64,000 nt of DNA from Craterostigma plantagineum (taxonomy: Eukaryota; Streptophyta; Magnoliopsida; Lamiales; Linderniaceae). Shown in pieces: positions 55,997 to 64,000 of this stretch; the first letter of the stretch is position 1; the number at the start of each line of letters is the position of its first letter. Under the pieces are notes generated by a model. That model made no database searches, had not been told where the DNA came from, and saw only the letters and a list, made by a program, of their open reading frames with translations. Location of the stretch: contig JAPQWV010001073.1 of the NCBI GenBank assembly GCA_027422505.1, forward strand, positions 62,001-126,000. Direction: 5' to 3'. Position numbers and translations under genes: made by a program.

Positions 55997-56574
55997 ACAT
56001 GAGATCTCTATGAAATGGCGCGTAGTGGGATAGAAAGCCGAGGGCCCATACGAAATAAGAGTATAAGAATATGAGTATGAGTCAGAGAAAGAATAAGAAA
56101 ATGAGAAGAAGAGTATGAGCACTAGAAAACGACGACGTGGATTGTCGATCGTTAGGGCACGTGCATACATGCATAATTTCTGCTTACTGAGCCGCGGTGG
56201 CTCATTCTTTATGTTACGTATTGTAGGTACTGACGATCACGGTACGTGATCCGATCATTACGCGAGGCCGATCTTTTGAAGCTATCCGGCTGCTTTTGAG
56301 GTGGGAGTGTGTGTATGGATGACGACCTGTGAAGGCCGGGCGCATAGGGAGCTTTTGGCTGCACACACACACACTTGTATTTTGTGTAGACATGATTTCG
56401 ATGATTCGTAGAACGAGTTACGAACATTCTTTTGACATGTATATAAGTCTTCCGCATGCACGTTTTAAAATGAAAAAATTTAATTCGCATTTTTACGTAT
56501 ACGCACAATAACAAAGCATTAACACTTAGAATTAGAACGGAATTACGAGGGCGGGACGCCGGGTCCTGACAGAG

Positions 56575-56586
56575 TGGTATCAGAGC
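56575..56586 (+). promoter_or_regulatory. Primer-binding site, tRNA-iMet
   Basis: TGGTATCAGAGC, three bases after the LTR end CA at 56571. Standard minus-strand primer of plant chromoviruses; identical to the sites at 3613-3624 and 31908-31919 on the other strand. Confidence 0.93.
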
Positions 56587-56718
56587 TTCGGTCACAGGTC
56601 CTGCAGACTGTCCATACACACACACTCAAAAGCGCGGAAGCGGCCTTGCTTGTAAGTATCATGTTATGTGAATTGCTTGTATGGTTTGATTTATTGGCCT
56701 TAGGAATTGTCAGGATAG

Positions 56719-58956
56719 GTGAAAATGGTTAGACTTAGGGGTGAAGGAAGCAGGGAATCTGATCAGGGTAGAGATACCAATAATCCCCCTGATAGCCGGG
56801 ATGCTACCATCCTGCAACTAACCGAATTGATCCGGCAACAGTCGGCCCAAATCCAGCAACTGATCCAACAGCAAAATGCTGGTGGACAATCAGCTAACCT
56901 ACCTCCCCCACCTGAACGAATCGAGATGATCGGGGAGAGGTTCAGGAAATTAAATCCTCCACTGTTCGAGGATGCTGTAGACCCCACATCCGCCGAGGAT
57001 TGGCTGAGGACGCTGGAGAACATGTTCCAGCACAGCCGCACCCCGGAGGCGGAAAAGGTCATGTGCGCTGCCTACCTGCTAAGGGGGAGCGCCGGACACT
57101 GGTGGGAAACCGTCTCAGCCGTCGAAAACCCCTTAACGATGAGCTGGGATAGGTTTAAGGAAATCTTCAGGGGAAAGTATTACACCGCCCCTGTCAGAGC
57201 ACAGTGGATGAACGAGTTCATCAACCTCCGCCAAGGAGCAATGACAGTGGCGGAGTACATCAGGAAGTTCGAGCAGCTCTCAAGGTTCGTTGCTCATATG
57301 GTCAGTACGGACACGCTCAAGATTGAGCGTTTCATGGAAGGGCTGAAACCCGAGCTGTACAGAGACGTGAGTATGGCCGGAATACAAGGAGCCACGTACG
57401 CCCAAGTGGCTGAGAGAGCGCTGGTGGCGGAGCAAGCCGAGGCAAGGATTGCTCGCGCCCAAGAAGCAAAGCGCAAGTTCATGCAAGGGCCGCAAGGGAG
57501 CGGAGGCAACCCAAAGAGGCAGTTAGTGGCCAAGGGTGGAAAACCGAACTTCCAAAATCGACCAGGACCACCCCCACAATTTAACCCAAACCAGGGTAGA
57601 CCCCAGTTCGACCTACCCGTATGCCCGAAGTGTGCACGGAGGCACATGGGAGCCTGCAACTCCCAAAATGCCGTCTGCTTCAAATGTGGCAAGACGGGCC
57701 ACTATCTGAGGGCATGTCCGGAAGGTGGATCCGGAAGCCAAGCCGGAAACCAAGCAGCACCACCAAGGGTACCAGCACGGGTCTACACTATAACCTCTGA
57801 GGAAGCGGAGAATAACCCGGCCGTAGTGACAGGTACCCTCCTCGTCTACGAAACCCCCACTTGCATCCTAGTCGACTCAGGAGCGACACACTCGTTCGCG
57901 TCTACTAAGTATGTCATGAGAGTAGGAGTCACGCCTCACCAAGCTGAGTGCGAGTTTAGGGTAACAGTTCCGAACGGGAATCCCACCCAAACCAATCAGG
58001 TTTTACGGGATTGTCCAATAGTAATCGGGGACAAGGAACTGCCCATAGACCTCATAATAATTCCCATGAATGATTATGAGGTGATCCTTGGAATGGATTG
58101 GCTATCGAAGTACGGAGCTGTCATAGACTGCCACCGCAAGATAGTCACGCTCAACACGGGCGGGGATGACCCCCTTAAGTTCGTAGGAACCAGCAAGGGG
58201 ACCATGATCTCAAAGATATCAGCGTTAAAAGCCCAACGACTGATCAGATCAGGGTGCGAAGCCTACCTGGTATTCGCCATCAAGTCAGAAGGGAATATCT
58301 CCCCGAAATTCGAGGAAGTGCCGATAGTGAAGGACTTGCCCGATGTATTTCCCGAGGAGTTACCGGGACTACCACCCGATCGGGAAGTAGAGTTCGCTAT
58401 AGATCTGGTACCTGGAGCGGCACCAGTATCTAAGGCACCATATCGGCTAGCACCGACGGAAATGAAGGAGTTAAAGGACCAACTCGACGAACTCCTGCAG
58501 AGAGAGTTCATACAGCCGAGTTTCTCTCCCTGGGGAGCGCCGGTGCTATTGGTGAAGAAGAAAGATGGGTCTATGCGACTATGCATAGACTATAGGGAGC
58601 TGAATAAGTTAACGATTAAGAACAAGTATCCACTCCCTATGATAGACGATCTGTTCGATCAACTACAAGGTGCCACGGTCTTCTCCAAGATCGACTTAAG
58701 ATCGGGCTACCATCAACTGAGGATCCGGAAGGAAGATGTCCCGAAGACGGCCTTTAGTACCCGTTATGGCCACTACGAATTTCTGGTGATGCCATTCGGG
58801 CTAACTAATGCGCCTGCAGCTTTCATGGATTTAATGAACCGGGTGTTCAAACCCTACTTAGATAAGTTCGTCATCGTCTTCATTGATGATATCCTAATCT
58901 ACTCACGGACGAAGGAGGAGCACGAAGAGCACCTGAGAACAGTTCTAGGAATACTA
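56719..58956 (+). pseudogene. Gag-protease-RT of the family-E element
   Basis: One long frame from ATG 56719 ([17 protein letters not shown] follows two codons later). Gag: coiled-coil-like [20 protein letters not shown] near 56815, then [29 protein letters not shown]-type helix and FEQLSRF. Zinc knuckle [14 protein letters not shown] near 57680. Protease [13 protein letters not shown] near 57866. RT from [14 protein letters not shown] with [42 protein letters not shown] and catalytic [11 protein letters not shown] near 58870. Gag and pol share one frame here, as in other Tekay-type elements. The frame is lost near 58957, where bases of a KQL-preceding codon are missing. Confidence 0.93.
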
Positions 58957-61191
58957 CGGCAAGCAACTATACGCCAAGTTCAAGAAGTGCGAATTTTGGC
59001 TCGACCAAGTTGCCTTCTTGGGGCATATAGTATCAGGAGAAGGAATTTCCGTAGACCCGAACAAGATAGAAGCCATCAACAACTGGCCCAGACCGACCAA
59101 TGTAACGGAAATACGAAGTTTCCTCGGTCTGGCAGGATACTATAGGAAGTTTATAAAGGACTTCTCGAAAATAGCGTCGACACTGACGAGGCTGACTAGG
59201 AAGAATACTCCATTTCAATGGACCACGGAATGCGAACAGAGCTTCCAAGAGTTGAAAGAAAGACTTACGACGGCCCCAGTTCTCACAATACCTTCGGGAA
59301 CTGGAGGATTCACCGTTTATAGCGATGCGTCTAAGAACGGGTTAGGGTGTGTGCTAATGCAGAACGGGAATGTAGTAGCATACGCCTCTCGTCAACTAAA
59401 GGAGTACGAGAAGAATTACCCGACGCACGACTTAGAACTAGCGGCAGTGGTCTTTGCTCTCAAGATCTGGAGGCATTACCTCTACGGAGAGCGGTGCGAG
59501 ATATACACTGACCACAAGAGCCTCAAGTACTTCTTTACGCAAAAGGAGTTGAATATGAGGCAGAGGAGGTGGTTAGAGTTAGTTAAGGATTATGACTGCG
59601 TAATCAACTACCACCCAGGCAAGGCGAACATAGTAGCCGATGCCTTAAGCAGAAAAGCAGTCAGTGCAGAACTGCAACTGCTGGAAGTCGAAGTCGTAAG
59701 GTTAGGCGAAGTTGAGGCGCAGCTAGCAGCCTTAACCTTGCAACCAACGTTGCTGGAGCAAATCAAGACAGCGCTGGAAACAGACGAATTGTATACGAAA
59801 ATTAAGGAAGCACAGCCGGAACAAACAACCGGAGACCTCATGATAAGGGAAGACGGGCGACTGTATTTCAAGGATCGATTGTACGTACCAGACAACGCTG
59901 AGCTAAGAAAGACGATAATGACGGAAGCCCATACTACCGCATACTCAGTACATCCAGGAGCGACGAAGATGTACAGAGGTTTAAAGGAGAACTACTGGTG
60001 GCCAGGCATGAAAAAGGACATCGCGACTTTCGTGAGTCAGTGCCTGACGTGCCAGCAGATAAAAGCCGAGCATCAAAGGCCGGCGGGAACCCTCCAACCG
60101 TTACCCATTCCGGAATGGAAATGGGATAACATAACCATGGATTTCGTGGTAGGACTGCCGAGGAACACGAAGGGGCACGACGCGATTTGGGTGATTGTCG
60201 ACAGACTCACCAAGTCTGCCCATTTCCTGCCGATTAGCACGACATTTTTCCATGGAACGGTACGCGGAGCTCTATATCCAAGAAATAGTGCGACTGCACG
60301 GCGTTCCATCCTCAATAGTCTCGGATCGCGACTCCAGATTTCTTTCGAAATTCTGGACGAGCTTGCAAAAGGCGATGGGAACGAAGCTGTCTTTCAGTAC
60401 CGCCTACCATCCGCAGACGGACGGTCAATCCGAGCGAACCATCCAGACCCTGGAGGACATGCTCCGAGCGTGTGTACTCGATTTCAAAGGGAATTGGAGT
60501 AAGTACCTCCCACTGATCGAGTTCTCCTATAACAATAGCTACCACGTCACCATTGGGATGGCACTGTACGAAGCGCTATACGGGCGAAGGTGCAGATCCC
60601 CAGTACATTGGGACGAGGTTGGCGAACGGGCAGTGTTAGGCCCTGACATAGTACGAGAAATGACGGAAGCCATTACCACCATACGAGAAAGAATGCGAAC
60701 GGCACAGAGTCGACAGAAAAGCTACGCTGATCGAAGACGTCGACCATTAGAATTTGAAGAGGGAGATATGGTGTTCGTGAAAGTATCACCGATGAAGGGC
60801 GTGAAAAGGTTTGGGAGGAAAGGAAAGCTGAGTCCTAGGTATATAGGACCATTTAGGATACTGAAAGAGGGTAGGCGAGGTAGCATACCAGCTGGAGCTG
60901 CCTGCGTCATTAGCGCAAGTGCATGACGTGTTCCACGTCTCGACGCTGCGGAAATACATGGCTGACCCGAACCACGTGCTAGGAAACGAGTCCTTACATC
61001 AACAATTGAAGCCGGATCTGAGTTACGAGGAAACTCCGGTGGAAATATTGATGTACGAAACTAAAAGATTAAGGAATAAAGATATTCCCTTAGTGAAAGT
61101 ACTGTGACGGAATCAGTCCACGGAAGAAGCCACATGGGAACGGGAGGACGAAATGCGAAGTCGTTACCCCGAATTGTTCCACACGGGCTGA
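58957..61191 (+). pseudogene. RNase H-integrase-chromodomain of the family-E element
   Basis: RNase [19 protein letters not shown] (59303), [28 protein letters not shown]. Integrase: [40 protein letters not shown], then [12 protein letters not shown]. An extra T in the run near 60246 shifts frame, after which [27 protein letters not shown] and [14 protein letters not shown] give the second Asp and the Glu. A shift near 60870 and a TGA at 61105-61107 (for the Trp of LWRNQ) interrupt the chromodomain PVEILMYETKRLRNKDIP. The natural stop is TGA 61189-61191. Confidence 0.92.
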
Positions 61192-61226
61192 TTTCGGGGG
61201 CGAAATCCTCCTTAAGGGGGGGAGGA
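61191..61226 (+). promoter_or_regulatory. 3' hairpin and polypurine tract (family E)
   Basis: ATTTCG-GGGG-CGAAAT (61191-61206), then CTTAAGGGGGGGAGGA to 61226, directly before the 3' LTR. Confidence 0.82.
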
Positions 61227-62356
61227 TGTAGCACTCGGGTCCCCGTAGGTGATTAAGGGCCAATAAATTTGTGTGCATATATTATACGTCTTACGTGATC
61301 TACGTGAACTTCATAGATTAATTACATACCCGCACAATTTCATGAATTTTGGGCAAGTAATTGTGCCTATGTGCTTTGTGAATATGTGTGCACTAGCTAT
61401 GTGCTTATACGTGAATTATATGAAACCGTGTGCATTAAAATTTATGTGCTTATCTGAGTTGGTAGAAATTAAGTTGGGATTTAGGAATAGTTTTCGTATA
61501 AGACATATGATTTCGATAGGGAAATTCCCGATAGAAGTTAGATGTGAGGTATTAATATATTCGAAATATTATATTCGGGCTAGATAAAACCCAAATTTAA
61601 GCCCAAGTTGAATTGTGAGATTTGGTCCAACTTAATAGAAATTCATTAAGTAATAAAGTATTGAAATTAGATGGCCCAACTAAATAAATAACCTTGGCTC
61701 AAATCATTAAAGGTGGACCTTGGAAAACAATACTCCTTAAATCATGGGAAACTCACGCCAAGGCATGTCCCACCATACCTATGGAAAATATCTAGCTACT
61801 CTTCACTTAGCAAACCATCGAACCCTTAAAGAAAAAGGGGAAACTAACGAAACCACAAGAAAAAGAAAACCAAGGAGACGAAGTGGATCGCCGACAAATC
61901 ATCCAGGTCGCTCAAATCTAGCTTAAGGGAGAAAGTAAGACTCGGTTTTCTCACATCTAGGACGAGGAGGTAGAAAGGAGGAGAAGAAACCCAACTTGGC
62001 TTGGAGAAGGTATAAAAAATCACTACGATTCTAGGTTCAAAATCCGAAGTTACATGTTTAGGAGATAGCACCGGTAGAAATCTGCCCAAAAACTTGTGTT
62101 TTAATAATAATCTTGAAATTAGTGTTCTTGAGGTTTTGGGGTATGCAACGTATTCTTGAGACAAGTAACGTTTTGATCGAAATTTAGATGTTTAAAGATA
62201 AAGTCGAAATACAATGTCGAAATGTTGGAAGAGATGTCGACGTAACATATGTATCGACATTTTATAAATGTCGAGATCCATGTGAGTTCCAAGTCGACAT
62301 TTCTAATCAAAAATGTCGAAACCATGTTAAGATAAATGTCGAAAGTTAGCTAAGAT
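61227..62356 (+). repeat. Family-E 3' LTR, truncated
   Basis: Parallels 53386-54395 with about four base changes, then differs by an extra ~100 bases of ATGTCGA-array sequence (about 62230-62333) absent from the 5' LTR. It is cut at about 62356 by the deletion that leads into the LINE tail, so no donor-like site or hairpins remain here. Confidence 0.9.
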
Positions 62357-62465
62357 GTCGAAAGTTGCCTGTGTCGAGTTATACTCGCACCCATTCTGTA
62401 TACTTTTACCATCATATATATAAAAAATTGGGACCTGTTTCCAAAAAAAAAAGAAATTGCATGAA

Positions 62466-62745
62466 GAATGGGTGGGATAGATATCCGCCCTAGTCACGAA
62501 ATTAGCGACACAAACGAATGTGTGGCTCTGGAATCAATCAGTATTGAAGACGGTACACGGAAAATATTCATCGTACCAGTCACCATGGCTGGGTTCGCCT
62601 CCGCCTCCTCGTTGGTCAGCGTGAAAACTCGTGCTGGTACAGGTGGAGGTCGAATCAGATTCTGCGGCTGATTCTGCAGTAGAGGCTGAGTCCTTGTACA
62701 ATTTCGTGCAACATGCTCAGTCCCACCGCACCGCAAGCATTGCAA
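62466..62745 (-). pseudogene. Gypsy zinc knuckle and protease N-terminal part (family A), right of the nested insertion
   Basis: Minus strand from 62745: CLRCGGTEHVARNC, a CCHC knuckle, PVPARVFTLTNEEAEANPAMVTGTM, then ILIDSRATHSFVS, where the usual catalytic DSGATH has Arg for Gly. A stop at 62494 precedes LGRISIPPILHAIS, which runs into the duplication and continues at 52942. Confidence 0.85.
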
Positions 62746-62748
62746 ACT

Positions 62749-63712
62749 CTACCCCGGTTGTGGTCCGTAGCAGATGCCAAAATGATTCCGCCCGCATTGC
62801 TGGCATTGAGGCGCTGACACCGGTGGTCGATTTTGGACATTGGTTGGTCCCTGACTAAAGTTCGGGCGCCACATCTGCTGACCCGGTCGGTTACCTTTGT
62901 TCTTCGGTCCCTTGCCAATGAATTGCCGCTTCTGGCTGCTTCCTCCTTGCTGGCTCTCTCTCTTCCGATTCGCTTCCTGGGCCTCTCTCACTACTCTTCC
63001 GCCTGTTCAGCTATCAGCGCACGCTCCGTCGCTTGGCAGAATTCCGGTTGACGTACACACGCTATACTCAAGTCCCGATAGAATTCGGGCTTCAGTCCCC
63101 GTAGGATTCTCGTAACCTTCAGCGTATTCATTGCTACTAGATGAGGAGCAAAACGGGACAGTTCCTCGAATCTGCGGATATATTCCGCAACTGGCATGCG
63201 ACCTTGCTTCAGGTTCATAAGTTCGTACATCCACTTTTCCTGGCCGTGAGCAGTGAAGTACTCGTCATAGAAGAGCTTCTGAAGCATTCCCACGTTATAG
63301 TAGCGGGATCTTCTAACACCTTTACGGTGTTCCACCAAAACCGTGCGCTTTCCCGAAGTAGGGAAACGGCACACAACACCTTCTCGTTGTTCGGCACACG
63401 ACTATAAACAAAGAGATCTTCGATAGTACCGATCCAATTCTCGGCCACCGCAGGATTAGCGGCCTCGGCGAAGGTTGGGGGATACAAAATCTCACCCCAA
63501 TGATTTCCACGCGATCAGGCTGTGGGGAGGAACGGTGCTCAGATGAGCTCCGATGATTGATCAGGTCATTGATTTGGTCGGACTGATGTGGATCAGTTCA
63601 GTGAGACGGTGGATAGTATCCTGTTCATAAGTCGGGGACTCGGGTTCGTCCCTACGACTTGATTCTCCTACGAACACATTCCTCGGTCTCCCTCTCGTCA
63701 TTTCCGAATACT
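62749..63712 (-). pseudogene. Gypsy gag (family A, minus)
   Basis: ATG near 63702 (MTRGRPRNVFVGESRR). Then NPAVAENWIGTIEDLFVYSRVPNNEKVLCAVSLL, SARFWWNTVKVLEDPATITW, a frameshift near 63310, KLFYDEYFTAHGQEKWMYELMNLKQGRMPVAEYIRRFEELSRF, LRGLKPEFYRDLSI and ERALIAEQAEE. A stop near 62991 is followed by a Gln/Arg-rich linker and a second C-x2-C-x3-H-F-G-x-C block (CQQCGRNHFGIC) near 62790. Several stops. Confidence 0.85.
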
Positions 63713-63750
63713 ATATAACACATAAGCGAGCAAATAAGAACACACAATCA

Positions 63751-64000
63751 AATTTTTTTTTTTGGAAAGTGTCACTAAAATAAATGGAAACCAGGGGTAC
63801 ATGACAGCGTACATGATATTGCTCATGACGCACCAAGCAGTAATGAGACAACCGACCAGACAGTACCAAAAACTAGGCAACCCAGACCACCTACAGGTCC
63901 CAACAAGACCCAACACGACCCAAACCAACTAGTTACATTCAGCAAAGGCCTAAGTAGGGGTCCAAAACCAAATCAATCAACCAGTTCCTGACACCAGATG
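63751..64000 (-). mobile_element. LINE 3' UTR and poly(A), copy 13, running off the window
   Basis: T-run 63751-63762, then the complement of TAGTGACACTTTCC and of GCGTCATGAGCAATATCATG, and at the window end CATCTGGTGTCAGGAAC on the minus strand. Long-3'UTR type, as at 4990-5494. It inserted in the leader of the minus-strand family-A gypsy. Confidence 0.83.

Larger units (their letters stand above)
53386..56571 (+). repeat. Family-E 5' LTR
   Basis: TGTAGCACTCGGGTCC to GGTCCTGACA, 3,186 bases. TATA-like GGTATAAAAAA at 54168-54178; the same string also fits a weak splice donor. ATGTCGA-word array 54355-55090; donor-like CAG|GTAAGT at 55435/55436; arm CTACAGTACGTAAC (55453-55466); several hairpins (55657-55996); arm GTTACGTATTGTAG ending at an acceptor-like TTGTAG|G (56226). 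ORFs of about 100 codons on either strand are repeated in the 3' LTR and have no protein motif. Confidence 0.9.
53386..62356 (+). mobile_element. Family-E Ty3-gypsy (Tekay/Del-like), nearly complete
   Basis: 5' LTR 53386-56571, PBS 56575-56586, gag-pol 56719-61191, polypurine tract to 61226, 3' LTR 61227 to about 62356, where a deletion cuts it. The LTR pair differs by only a few substitutions in the first ~970 bases that I can compare, so this is the youngest large insertion here. Four frame or stop lesions inactivate pol. Confidence 0.92.
52943..62465 (+). mobile_element. LINE copy 12 (5' end and 3' end only) with 13-bp duplication GAAATTGCATGAA
   Basis: The duplication is at 52943-52955 and 62453-62465. 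The left part (52956-53385) is a LINE 5' leader and ORF1 start: ATG at 53244, MASSSTMIGSLMSS, then LTPELENFPGSG, open until the gypsy LTR at 53386. The right part (about 62360-62452) is a short-type LINE tail, CATCATATATATAAAAAATT and an A-run. The middle of the LINE is missing, so a deletion after the gypsy insertion removed it together with the end of that element's 3' LTR. Confidence 0.85.
45532..63712 (-). mobile_element. Family-A Ty3-gypsy (Tekay/Del-like), minus strand, with nested insertions
   Basis: From right to left: gag (63712-62750), protease (62745-62466, continuing 52942-52680), RT (52677-51955), RNase H (51840-51320), integrase and chromodomain (51180-49708), hairpin and polypurine tract, 3' LTR (49670-45532). 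A LINE with a gypsy inside it splits the protease between 52956 and 62452. The protease reading is continuous once that insert and its 13-bp duplication are set aside. The 5' LTR is outside or lost at the LINE starting 63751. Confidence 0.88.

Noticed and set aside
56575..56586. Part of a tRNA-Met gene
   Set aside because: Only 12 bases match, at the fixed distance from an LTR end expected of a primer-binding site.

Overview
This 64 kb window is plant nuclear DNA, most likely from a eudicot, and I find no host gene in it. Almost every base can be assigned to retrotransposons and a few DNA transposons nested in one another, as in pericentromeric or other repeat-rich heterochromatin. The plant assignment rests on several element types: Tekay/Del-like Ty3-gypsy chromoviruses with a C-terminal chromodomain and a tRNA-iMet primer site; L1-type LINEs with a DUF4283 ORF1 and a zf-RVT ORF2 tail; Ty1-copia pieces; a Cassandra TRIM whose LTR carries 5S rRNA sequence; a tRNA-derived SINE; and hAT ends. 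All coding regions carry frameshifts, stops or truncations.

Layout. 1-3430: LINE on the minus strand, running off the left edge. 3613-7031: minus-strand LTR of gypsy family A, split by a LINE-tail/gypsy-pol insert. 7032-9809: LINE ORF2. 9810-16570: gypsy family B (gag, PR, RT, RH, INT, chromodomain, then a long 3' LTR carrying LINE and hAT debris). 16571-21344: copia, with its INT half inverted against its RT half, then its LTR. 21480-25440: two tandem units of a gag-protease-only LTR element. 25441-26520: LINE. 26530-33184: second family-B LTR, holding a hAT (itself holding a LINE) and a Cassandra. 33185-37263: second copia with a LINE inside. 38466-45531: family A and B LTR pieces with two LINEs. 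45532-63712: a minus-strand family-A gypsy element (LTR with a SINE and a LINE inside), interrupted between 52956 and 62452 by a LINE that was itself entered by a family-E gypsy element (53386-62356). 63751-64000: LINE tail.

The most interesting signal is not coding. The unusually long LTRs of the three gypsy families (called A, B and E here) share an architecture that I have not seen described. There are dense arrays of a short CpG-containing word, a different word in each family. A U1-type splice-donor-like CAGGTAAGT precedes a 14-nt sequence whose complement recurs 0.6-1.8 kb downstream beside an acceptor-like TTGTAG|G, and the two arms covary between families. Between them lie small tandem hairpins whose loops are kept while their stems change, including three with UNCG tetraloops. 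A further covarying hairpin sits between the pol stop codon and the polypurine tract. I infer that the LTR transcript leader is structured and possibly spliced.
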